Source: Beta vulgaris subsp. vulgaris
Lineage: Eukaryota > Streptophyta > Magnoliopsida > Caryophyllales > Amaranthaceae
Length of the DNA stretch: 64,000 nt
Assembly (NCBI RefSeq): GCF_026745355.1
Contig: NC_079202.1
Location: 58,162,622 to 58,226,621 of the forward strand
Direction: 5' to 3'
In this document: positions 45,425 to 56,577 of the stretch, one piece after another
Layout: the number at the start of each line of letters is the position of its first letter
Position numbering within the stretch: position 1 is the first letter of the stretch
Notes under the pieces: generated by a model
The model's input: the letters and a program-made list of their open reading frames with translations, nothing else
Databases searched by the model: none
What the model was told of the DNA's origin: nothing
Position numbers and translations under genes: made by a program

Positions 45425-47483
45425 ATGGAAGAACTTCCTCAATCTCTCTCCTCTTTACAACCTCCCCTCAAAAAACCCAAAATGTCTTCCTCCACCACCA
45501 CAACTTCCGACGACGACGCCGCAAAACCACGGCGATTAAAACTCCGAAAAGTCGCCATTTTCTTCGCTTACTGCGGTGTTGGATACCAAGGAATGCAGAA
45601 AAACCCAGGTGCCAAAACCATTGAATCCGACCTCGAAGAAGCCCTCTATCTATCCGGCGCAGTTCCCGAGGCTGACCGTGGGCAGCCTAAACGCTTTGAC
45701 TTTGCGCGATCTGCGAGAACTGATAAGGGTGTTAGTGCCGTCGGTCAGGTTGTTTCGGGCAGGTTTTATGTTGATCCACCTGGGTTTGTTCATCGATTGA
45801 ACTCTAATCTCTCTCCTCAGATTAGGGTTTTTGGGTTTAAGAGGGCTACGCCTTCTTTTAATGCTAAGAAGTTTTGTGATAGGAGGAGGTATGTTTATTT
45901 GTTGCCTGTTTTTGCGCTTGATGGTAATTGTCATCGTGATCGTGAGAGTGTTATGGCTAGTTTAGGGTCTGGAAATGAGCTTGTTAAGTGTTTTGGGTGT
46001 TCTGAGAGGGGGAGGAAGGTTGTTGGATTGATGGGTAATAGGAGAGATTGGGAGTTTTGTGGTGGTGTTGATTCGGGTGTTTCGTCGAATGGTGGAGATG
46101 TGTTGTTGAATGGTGGGGAGAAAGAGGGGGGAAATGGAAGAGAAGGTGGTGTTTTATTGGGAGGTAGTGGTGGTGTGGGGGGAGGGTTGGGAAATGTTGT
46201 GGATTCGGAAGTTTCGGTTCATTCGGGCATTTTGTCGAGCAATGGAGATGCATTGTTGAATCGCGGTGAAGAAGAGAAGAATGAGGGAGATGATTGTAAT
46301 GTTTCTGTGGAGGATAGAAATAGTGTAGAAGAACCCTTGAAAGTTGATGTGAGTATGGTGGATTCTGAAAATTTTGCAGACAATAATGTTGTTTCTGAGG
46401 AAGCTAGTAAGGAAATTAAGAGTGATTTTAAGTATGGGGAAGAGGAGAAGAAGAGGTTTAATAGAATTCTTAAGCATTATGAAGGAACACATAATTTCCA
46501 CAACTTTACCACAAGAACAAAGGCTGAAGATCCATCAGCAAAACGGTACATCGTTTCATTCGAAGCAAACACAACCTTTACAATTGAAGGGATTGAGTTT
46601 GTGAAATGTGAGGTTATTGGGCAGAGCTTCATGCTTCACCAGATTCGGAAAATGATGGGTTTGGCTGTGGCGGTGATGAGGAATTTTACTTCTGAATTAA
46701 TCTATGACAGAGCATTCGATCAGTAAGATTGATGATTGCCTTATTATGTTGAGGTTTGGATTGAGGAAATTTGTGATCTTTGTGTAATGTATATTTGTTG
46801 TGTGTTGAAATTTCAGGGATTTTAAGATTAATGTGCCTACTGCCCCAGAGGTGGGGTTGTACTTGGATGAATGTTTTTTCACCTCATATAACAATAAGTG
46901 GAAAAACACACATGAGGAGCTATCGATGAAAGATTATGCAGAAGAAGCTGAGGAATTCAAAATGAAGTATATATACTCCCATGTAGGCAAGACCGAAGAT
47001 AAGGAAGGATCTGTCGCTGTTTGGTTACACTCCCTAAATCACCGAAACTATCCTGATTTGCGGTATCCTAATGATGAAGTGGAGAAATTGGCTAATGATG
47101 AAGTGGAGAAATTGGCTGGAGATGAAGTGAAAGAAGCTGCTACTGATGAAGTCGAGAGAGTGGTTGACAATGAAGTGGCGGAAGCTGGTAAAGATGGAGT
47201 GGCGGAAGCTGGTAAAGATGGAGTGGTGGAAGCTGGTAAAGATGGAGTGGCGGAAGCTGCTAAAGATGGAGTGGCAGAAGCTGCTAAAGATGGAGTGGCG
47301 GAAGCTGCTAAAGATAAAGTGGCGGAAGCTGCTAAAGATGAAGTGGAGAGCGCGGTTAACAATGAATTGGTGGAAGCTGCAAAAGATGAAGTGGAGAGAA
47401 CAGCTAATGGTGAAGTGGAGAGGCCAGCTGAGGACCAAGTGAAGAGAGTGGCCGAGGGAGAGGCCATGGATGTTCTTCCCTGA
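45425..47483 (+). CDS. PUS1-type tRNA pseudouridine synthase (TruA family) with a repeat tail
   Basis: Two exons, 45425-46722 and 46817-47483, joined at a phase-2 GT-AG intron; 654 residues. The start lies in a strong context (caccATGG). The TruA-family catalytic motif FARSARTDKGVSAVGQ is at about 93-108, with catalytic Asp at D100. The second half of the fold is at about 345-425 (HNFHNFT, FVKCEVIGQSFMLHQIRKMM). Between them, about 200-335, is a Gly/Asp/Ser-rich insert of low complexity. After residue about 518 comes a tail of some 130 residues of 8-residue units such as AAKDGVAE, alternating acidic and basic residues. The enzyme converts uridine to pseudouridine in tRNA; plant PUS1-like proteins may act in nucleus or mitochondria, and the basic KKPKM near residue 16 favours the nucleus. 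The tail is not part of the family core. Confidence 0.9.
47073..47440 (+). repeat. Coding minisatellite with 24-base unit in PUS1 exon 2
   Basis: Units close to gcggaagctgctaaagatgg-agtg repeat in phase with the reading frame. They are nearly identical from about 47176 to 47345 and more diverged on both sides. Because the period is a multiple of three, length changes keep the frame, and alternative frames stay open too. The encoded octamer has Lys-Asp and Val-Ala-Glu-Ala blocks that could form an amphipathic helix. Confidence 0.85.
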
Positions 47484-49946
47484 GTTAGTTTTCTTCTAAG
47501 GACATCTGACTACTATATTTTTGGGTTCTGTATTGTTTTCTGGTAGTATAAGATTTTGTAGACCTACTAATACTATGATTCTGTTTAGGAAGAGTTGATA
47601 TGGGGAGCATTTTCATCCCCCTCAATTAGTCAACCCCACAGATGGAATTGTACTCTAACTTGAATCAATAGAGCATAATACTTATCAAAGACCAAAGTGT
47701 ATTATTTTCTGTTCCAGCAAATGAAATGAATTGCAAGCAGATTCAAGAGGCTCTATCATTTTCTTGTAAACTTTTCGAGTTTATAGTTCTGATATATAGC
47801 TCTTATATGTCATAAGTGGAGTAAGATTTAGAATGTTTTGAAGGGTTTTATTCATGTATCTAGATACCATCCTGAGATAAGTAAAAAGCTTGTATCGGTA
47901 GCATTCTGGTGGAGAAGCTACAGGTCTAGTTTGCTTGTTAACGTGACAATTAAATCCAGACGAAGGTAGTATTATATCTAGACGGAGGTAGTATTACATG
48001 AGTCAAGTATTGTTGTGCATCAGTAGCATTCTGGTGGAGAAGCTACAGGTCTAGTTCGCTTGTTAATGTGACAATTAAATCCAGACGAAGGTAGTATTAT
48101 ATCTAGACGGAGGTAGTATTACACGACTCAAGTATTGTTGTGCATCAGTAGCATTCTGGTGGAGAAGCTACAGGTCTAGTTCGCTTGTTAACGTGACAAT
48201 TAAATCCAGACGAAGGTAGTATTATATCTAGACGGAGGTAGTATTACACGAATCAAGTATCGTTGTGCATCTGTGATGATCAAAATCTGTATTCAGGCGA
48301 TATGCAACTATGGCAAGGGACAATACTTATTTGTGTTGGGAATTCTTAATAATGCACATCATAGTCTGGGCATGTACATCATAATTTGAGCATGCATTAG
48401 CTTTATCAGTGCTCCATCGGTTACAATGATCACTTATATAGTTGTATGTACCAGACTACCACCCCATCATTTGTGATCTAGCCGATCAGATGCGATGGAG
48501 TGATCTACTACAAATGTGGAGTTTTTGACATAGATAACAGTATGATGTAAAATCGTAGTAGATATAGATAGTCTGTTCTAGACTAATTTAACCCAAAGTT
48601 TCTTTAAGATTAGCTTTTGTTCAAACCGTCCAAACAAAGAGCTAATTGGATTTTTTTATTCAGTTAGTGATCAATTATTCTTTGTTTCAATTTTCGATAA
48701 GTTCCAACTGACTTAAGAATCACATCCTAACTTTCAAGCCGAAAACAATCCAATCAAGTCTAAATCTTAGTTAACTTTATATCAAAACCTAAGATGTCAA
48801 TGGAATGAAGGGGTGCACTCGAAAATAATCCAATTAAGTCTAAATCTTAGTTGACCTTACCTCAAAACCTAGGATATCAATGAGACAAGGGAATAAGGAG
48901 AAAGATAAAACCCCCCCCCACCCCCCAAAAAAAAAATTCATATCCTTCCTTGTTTCACCATCCCGTTAGATATATGTACTCACTTAACCCATACCATCAC
49001 CAGGTCAAAATATAATCCTACACACTTCTTATATTGAAATAGGTATTCCATTTAATTTTAGTCACAAAATTTACATGGACATAGAATTACATATTAAGAG
49101 AATAAAAAAACATTAACTGAGTACACGCCTATAAGGCATGCCCCCAAAATAAAAAGGTCAGGATTGAGTAAGTGGGATGGAGCGGATACAATATAAAATC
49201 CACATAGCTCCATTGGGGTAAATACGAACACTACTTTTCAAGTCTCAACTAAACCCATCACACTAACATCCCTCTCGAAAGTCGAAATCCGAGATAACCC
49301 ATTCTAACAACCCAACCCGGCCCGGTTATCCCTCACCAAGTCACCAGTATACACTATACAGTAGTCCGTCCAGTACCACGCTCACCATGAAAGTAAAACC
49401 CTCATCATCACAAAAGATGTCATCATATGACGCATATGTAACAAAGCTGGGGTCCAAAAACCGATAAGATGTTCATCATATATATAAAATCAAACGGTTC
49501 AAAAACTCCCACATCAGTAAAATAAACTACTAACAATGACAGAATCACTACGTTTATTTCATACCTAATCTTTTTGCAACATACCACTATTCCACACCAT
49601 CATCAACGTCAACGTGTACTCAGTAGTTCTTTAATTCAATTTGATTAAATAATCTTACATCATCCATTCACTTTGTTTTCAGTGTTACTTCTTCAACCCC
49701 AAATTCCCAAAAATATACAACCAAAAAAACTACAATTATGCTATTTTGGGCTCACCTTTTACCCAAATTCTTTTTGTCCTTACCTAAATTTCTCCTATTT
49801 TCCAAATTTCTGGATAAACCAATTTTCTAACATACTATTATTATATATATAAAAAAAAAACCCATCTCAAAAAACTCAATAATAAACTTGAATTTTCATT
49901 AAAGTTTTGATCTTTATAAAAAAAAATTGATAAATTGTTGACAAAA
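47484..49946. other. Intergenic region between PUS1 and second GATA gene
   Basis: No gene is seen. It contains the PUS1 3' UTR, a 125-base tandem triplication (47896-48271) and a diverged direct repeat of about 83 bases (about 48745-48890, based on aagtctaaatcttagttgac). A C/A-rich tract lies at 48910-48937. The last 500 bases are probably the promoter and leader of the GATA gene, with a tatatatataaaaa stretch near 49842. Confidence 0.5.
47896..48271 (+). repeat. Three tandem copies of a 125-base unit
   Basis: The phrase gcattctggtggagaagcta begins at 47901, 48026 and 48151, giving an exact 125-base period. Copies two and three differ at only a few positions. Each unit also carries an internal near-duplicate (ccagacgaaggtagtatta and tagacggaggtagtatta). 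It is non-coding and lies 0.4 kb downstream of the PUS1 stop. Confidence 0.9.
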
Positions 49947-52354
49947 ATGGCGGCAAATCCAAAGCCGTTGCAATCGCGGCCATATGAGGAAGATGTTCCC
50001 GTTGATGGAGAAGAGTTTGGTGAATCAGACGGTGACGAATCAACAGATGATGGGATTGATGAAGATCAGACGGTGAGGATGAGGAGAGAGAAACGAGGGG
50101 TGGGTATTTATGTGGGTCCCAGTAGTAGTAGTAGAACTAGCGAACTTACTTTGTCTTTTGAAGGAGAGGTCTTTGTGTTCCCTGCTGTCACCCCTGAAAA
50201 GGTTTGTGCATTTTTTAAGAATTACTATCTTTTATTATTTTATTATTTTTTTGGGTTTTTGTTATAATGAAATTTATGAAGTTTAAGTATTTGAATTGTT
50301 GTATTGGGGAGTATTTAGTGTTGGTTTTATTATGTTTAAAAAGAAATTAAAGTTATAGTGTTTGAGGGTAATCTTTTTTGTTAATGAAGATTAGAAAAAT
50401 GATGGGTTTAGCCATTAAGGAGTTATAAGCTTAGTTGATTTTGAGTTGGTTTTTGTTTTGGAGAATTTTAATTGTGAAATTGAGCGGATTTATACTTTTA
50501 ATATTGTTATAGTTTGTTCATGTGATTGTTGTGTATATTAATAAGTTTAGAATTTTGTAGTATTATGATGATATTGCTAGGAATTTCGAAATGTGAAAGT
50601 TTTTATTTTAGTACTTTATGGTGGAATGGTTTGTTTAAGTTACTAGTTGTAAGTTCTTCATGTGGGTGTTTTCCCTTTTTTAAAAAAGAAAATAAATTAA
50701 CCTTGTTTATTTGATTGTGGATTTGGTGGGGAATCGAAGAACAGAACATGTATAATTTGCACAGATTATGCTTGTAAAAAACAATTTTAGCGACGGCGGA
50801 AATTTCATGTAGTATTATCTGGTGTTTAAGTGATAACTATTACACAAGGAAGCCCAAAGACCTAAGTACATTCTTACCAACTTATGTATGATGGAGGTAG
50901 TATCGTATTCGATGAATATTGTTCCAGCAAAGGGAGGTTCTTTATGCAGGACAAGCTTTGTAACATCAGGTTAAGTTTTTCATTGTGTTTAGGATAGCCT
51001 ATAGTTATGAAACAAATAGTTGTTTCTAATTCGAACCCCCCTTCCCCCAAGGAAAAAAAATGAGTTAATAAAGTAGAGCTGGTTGAAAACATAGAAAAGG
51101 CTCTATGTTCTTATACATGCTCTCCTCTCCCTCTCTCTAGTTTGGTTTGAATGTATCTTTCAAACATATCCTAGTCTACCATTTGTGTGTATTCTGAGAG
51201 CTGTTACTTATTGGCTCTCTGTTTTAATTTCATTTATCATTGCGTCACTTTCTAGTAGGTGACTTATTAGTTGCTGTTCCCTTGATCTTATGTAAAGTTC
51301 ACTCATCTTGTAATAGAGTCATTTGCTAACTCGTTACCGTTCTTTAACGGACAAGAGCTTCTGCTCTGAACATTAACTTCAGCATTGACAGCAGGATGTA
51401 CCCTAAAAGATAACCTATGCATTACCAGATGACATCTCATGCTAGCTTATGAAAATTTAATGGATCAAAGGTACCTAAATTAGGGAATAGTCTTGCCAAT
51501 TCTGGTGTGTGAAAAAATGACATCCATGCTGATATCGTGACAATAAGGTATGAGCTGCTGGAGAGGGTTTAGAGCAATGCTGCTTGCTGCTAAACAGGAT
51601 CATTCCATGGAAAACCTCTTTACACCCGTGCCTACTCTTCAGACTTCACGCACACAGTTATATTAGCTAACATTTTTTTACCCTTTTATTATCTGCTCGA
51701 TAGGTTGATGCTTGAGACCATTTAGTGTTATGAGTCAGTGTTCTCTGGCTTTATCATGTGATAAATTATTTGTATAAGATTAAGTCTTGAACAAGTGTTA
51801 TACAAGTCAAAGGTTTAAATTTGAAGTTCGTCTCTTGTCTAGCAATAGAAATTACTAAAGGCTGATTTAGCCTTGAGTTTTATCACCTTCTGTGTTCTGT
51901 GACACAATGGGAGGAATTCGGGAGAACAGAAGGCTATATCAATTCCAGGTTTAAATTTGAGGTTACTTAACGGAGGTTGGTATAGATTTCTGTTGAGGGA
52001 TTCTTTTGCTTTCTCCTTTCTTCCTAGTTTTGCATTTGTGTAATGAGTATGTGCAGCATTCAGAAGTGCTTTTTGAATATCGATTTGATTATTTGATGTT
52101 CATTCAATAGCATATGCTATGTATTATTGATTTTACATTTTTATAGGTGTTCCTTGCATCTCATATGCTGAATCTAAAGTACATTTGATAGTAAGTTGTG
52201 AGATGGAAGCATGTCTTATTGGAGTTTCAAACTACAGGTCAAAGCAGTGCTCTTGCTCCTTGGAGGACGTGATAATCATGTTGGAGTTCCAACAGTTGAG
52301 GTTGCTTGTGGACAAGACAATAGGGTAATACTGGGGAAGTTTGTCCGAAGTAAT

Positions 52355-52390
<36 letters not shown>

Positions 52391-52650
52391 GAAGTAAGTT
52401 CATATGAGAATGCATACTTATATGAGAAATGAGATCGAATTTTACACACTATAACTCTTATGAATAAGTGATGTAACTCCAAAAACAAAATATTTGAAAA
52501 AAAAATTCAAAAAAAAAAATTTTTTTTTTTTGAATTCAAATTTTTTTAGAGGAATATAACTCTAATGAATAAGTGTTGTAACTCTAAACCAATTGTGTGG
52601 TTGAGATTGATTCTCATTTCTCATGTAAGGAGCATTCTCATGTGATCTTG

Positions 52651-52690
<40 letters not shown>

Positions 52691-55600
52691 TCCTTTATGG
52701 ATTTTTTGAGCTGCTTTTGTAATAAATATGTAGGTAACTGGAAGCCCTACAAGATCAAATGTTTCCAACCGGATAGCTTCCTTAGTTAGGTTTCGCGAGA
52801 AAAGAAAAGAGAGATGTTATGATAACAGAATCAGGTATACAATTCGAAAGGAGGTTGCTCAAAGGTAAAGATTCTCTCCAATCTCAACGGTCAGTTTGCC
52901 AGATTGTTTTGCCTACTTGCTGCTATATGCATTATAGAGGTTCCATTTTTCACAATTGCTATAAAGCTGTAGACATGATGTAGAACTAATGAACTATTTA
53001 GCGTTTGCACCAAAAATACCACACCCTTATCAAGAGTATCAAGGGAAGTCAGAGATTTGATGACTTCAACGGTTTTGGTATGATTTTAGTATTTTAGTAT
53101 AGACCTAAATCACAATTGTTCTTTTAGACAATTATCACTTATAAGTGTTATGTGTAATTGCACCTGTGAGAAATCTGAATACTACAAACGCGTCATTGAG
53201 ACCCCTGTTTGGAGAGGGAGTTGTGTTTGTCGAAAGTTGTCTAGGAAAAGGACCATATGATACACTCGTAATAAATCTTAGAACATTCTAGTACCATTAT
53301 TATAATTGCTTAATGCTGTTACCACTGCCGTACTGTCTCTAACAAGGCTCCCATCTAAGGCAGGAGTAGGGGTAGACAGGGTCATGCATATGCAGCCTTT
53401 CCCATGCTATTGTATAGAAACTATTCTCATGAGACCCTTAAAGTCGGAATGGATCGACTTTATCACTTTTTAAAAAATGAGCATAGGACAGGTTAGTGAG
53501 ACAATTAATTTAGTCAATTTCAATGCTAAACTATATTACTAATTATCAGGGACACTTTCTATGATGAGTCGGTAAATAAAGATATTATCAAGGCTTTCTT
53601 CTAGTCATCATCTTGAAAAGATTATTATACTTAACAAGTCTGTATCCTAATATGAGATTATTACTTTTTTTTAATTCAAGGGATTGCTTCTTGATACCAG
53701 TGGTGCTTTCTCTCTTTCGCTCTCTTTTTTTCTAGGATGCACCGGAAGAATGGTCAATTTGCATCATTGAGAGAAGGTTCAGCGTCTTCCAATTTGGAAG
53801 CCAAAAAGAACTTACCTAATGGGGGTACTTTGGGGCCAGAATCTGTGTACGTCCAATGTTAATTTTAGTTTGTGTTTCCTACATATACACAATTAGCTGA
53901 TTAATACTTCTACTTAAAGTCTCTAAATTGCAGTCCTTTCCCTTTCTGACCCTTTATGATTTTCAGCTCAAACAAGTGCCAACATTGCGGTGTCAGTGAA
54001 AATGATACACCAGCAATGAGGCGGGGACCAGCTGGTCCAAGGACTTTATGTAATGCTTGTGGACTGATGTGGGCCAACAAGGTATAAACTTAATACTATC
54101 GCATTTAAGATATTATAGGATTTTTAAAATTTAAACTGCAAGTTTTGATCATCTTTTAATTTTGGTGGATTATGCTTCACATTATGGAATATAATTGTGT
54201 TCATGTAGGAAAGAGGAAATTTGTTTGTATGGATTAATGCTTGTGTAACCAAGAATTAAGTTCTTTATGACAAGTTTTTGTTTGGGTTGGTACCGGCGAT
54301 ATGACTTACTCTCTTCACATCAAGCACTAGCTGGTACTTGTGGATCTGTTTAAGAGCTTAGACAAAGCAAGTAGATGTTTTAGAGGACAATAATATCTTA
54401 AAACCCTTATCATGTTGGTCTTTTTTAGTATAGTGGACCATTCATGAAAATGATTATGCCTAAAGTTGAGGCCTGTGGAAAGTAAAGGGAAAGACGTCGA
54501 GATATGTTGCATGAACATTCTCAAGAGTTTTGGTTTTTAGAATTTATTTTATGTTTTACTCTGGAGGGCACCTGTCTTACCTTTGCCTTGCCAAGTGCTA
54601 AATGATATGCTTCATTTGTGCCGTTTTGCAATCTTACTATTATTAAAAGATATGCAGGAGTTTTGGTTTCCCACTATATAGTTAATATGTGCAGGGAACA
54701 CTCAGAAACTTAAGTAGAGCAAGAAGAAGTTTCATACTGGATGAAGCTGAACTTGTAAGTACTCTTAAACTATCTTGCATTTCAGATATGTATCAGACCT
54801 CATTAGCTGACTACCCATTTTTTGCATTTCCCCACCCCATGAGCTAATGAGGTCAAGTCAATTTTCTTCTTGGGGTTTCATGATGGAAAGATTAAGAGTT
54901 ATTAATAGGCTACATGCTATAGTATATTATACTATATTATACATGCTATAGTATATTAGTTTTCCAGTAATTTAGTTGTGGTGGACAGAATTGGAGGTCT
55001 TGCTCAACTTTCCTCTACTTTCAGATTCTCATGAAGTAGTGCACGAGCAGTTACTCATTGTTGCTTTAATCAAGAGACTAACTGAATACAGCCTTTCTGC
55101 AAACTCAGAAATACTGTTGCGTATATTTGATCGACTACCTCTTTAATAGGTGGTAGCCAACTAGCCACATGAAGGCATCACATGATGAGGATGGTTAGAC
55201 GTGTTCTCATATGTTTCTCAGTAAGCTTGATTTTCTTTTATGGATCATAGGACGAATAGTTCTCTTTTTTGTTTTCTAGGTTTGCCTCTCTGAGAAGGAT
55301 GTAAGCTCTTCTTTTCTTGTTCCTGTGGGGACTTGGGTTTGTTGTCTTCACCTGTAAACTACAAGTATTGAGCTTATCTGAACTGAGCTTTTGTGAAACT
55401 ATTAAACATTAGTAGAACTTAAATTGAACTTAATAGCCCAATTCTGTTGACCTTTTTTTGAATATGTTTTAACTTATGAACTTGCTTTTCTAAAATCAAA
55501 ATGGACCAAGTCTAAGTCATCTACTTTGGCTGCAGGGGTCCCTGGTTGATCGTAAACCTTCCATTGTTGAAGAAAATTCACATGCCAACCCGTGTAAGCT

Positions 55601-56577
55601 TGTATGTTCTCTGTTTGACTTGTACAAGATGGGGTTAAGGCTTCTTTCCCTTATGTGACTAATTTTATATGCAGAGAACCCTTAAAGGCGAAACTAGTGC
55701 TGTAACTATAGCCTACGTCAATTCCTTTGCTGAACCCCGCAAAGAGGTAAACTGTGAAAGATTGTCCATTGAGAATTTGAGCCCTAATATTTAATATATG
55801 AATTATTTGTTGCGTTCTAATTATGTTAGCTCACTTCCTCCTGTATTTTTTGGTGGTGGTTCTTCTTGTCTACACAAGACTATGTAGACTTGGCTGTACT
55901 GTCATTTAGCCAACTAAACTGAAGATGGACTTAAATATTTAATTTGAGATTCTCTTTGTTTCTTACTCAAGATGTATAGATGTAAGTATATTTTTTAAAA
56001 AAATTCCCCACTTATGCTAAATAACCAAAAGAAAAATAATAGAGGACATGAAAAGTGAGAATAGTACCTTAAGGCTTAATCCCTCTTTTCCTCCTGTATT
56101 TTTTGGTGGTGGTTCTTGTTGCTTTTGTTGAATTTGTTCAAGGTTGCTACTCGTGGGAAGCCTTGAGGCCCATCTGTACATAGAACTTTTAAGAATGATT
56201 CCATCGAACCGATAAACTCAGGGAATTTGTGCATGCTTATTGCTTTTACATCGATAGACTTCGCCTCAATACTTTTGCATACAGTTTTGCATGTTTGCTT
56301 GAATTCCCTCAAATTTCATTTGTAGAATTCTCATGGGATAGCAGACGCGACAAGCATGCTAACAGAAATAGCTGTGGATTCATCAGGCAACTTTGACAAA
56401 CAAGTATTATATCCTCAAAAATCCTTTTAGCCAAACAGTTATGGATGTAACTCTGCTCTCTTGAGTTTCTTGGATTTGTGATTGTGGCTCATTTCTGGAG
56501 CATATCTGCAGGATACTCTGGCTGAACTTGATGATAGTTCTGGGACAGACATAGATATTGCTGCCAACAGCGATTAG
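49947..56577 (+). CDS. TIFY-CCT-GATA transcription factor, ZML type, long form
   Basis: Eleven coding exons: 49947-50201, 52238-52324, 52734-52864, 53736-53846, 53967-54081, 54695-54754, 55280-55300, 55536-55601, 55675-55746, 56326-56403 and 56512-56577; 353 residues. The start is MAANPKP at the ATG at 49947. Domains: an acidic N-terminus (residues 14-40); TIFY core TLSFEG at 68-73 continuing to [13 protein letters not shown] around 126-170 ([20 protein letters not shown]); GATA finger C199-x2-C202-x20-C223-x2-C226. Exon phases through exon 6 equal those of the gene at 17236. The four further tail exons and one 21-base microexon (55280-55300, VCLSEKD) add about 100 residues; the tail ends DIDIAANSD. 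Exons after the sixth rest on frame continuity and splice signals only, so alternative 3' splicing is possible. It is a nuclear regulator by family. Confidence 0.88.
52356..52687. repeat. Compound GT/TA microsatellite split by a MITE in GATA intron 2
   Basis: A (gt)n tract at 52356-52370 runs into a (ta)10 tract at 52371-52390. After an element at 52391-52652 the TA tract continues at 52653-52687. The arrangement suggests one TA tract that was broken by insertion. Confidence 0.7.
52391..52652. mobile_element. MITE inserted in a TA-dinucleotide tract
   Basis: About 40 bases at the left (agttcatatgagaatgcata, acttatatgagaaatgagatc) are inverted at the right (gattctcatttctcatgta, ggagcattctcatgtgatct). 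The interior holds a long A/T foldback (52500-52545). TA repeats flank it directly on both sides, as in the rice Micron MITEs, which insert in TA microsatellites. It has no coding content and does not touch the splice sites. Confidence 0.72.

Noticed and set aside
47034..47467. Three further long frames over the PUS1 repeat region
   Set aside because: A 24-base repeat keeps several frames open at once; only the + frame continuous with the synthase core is coding.
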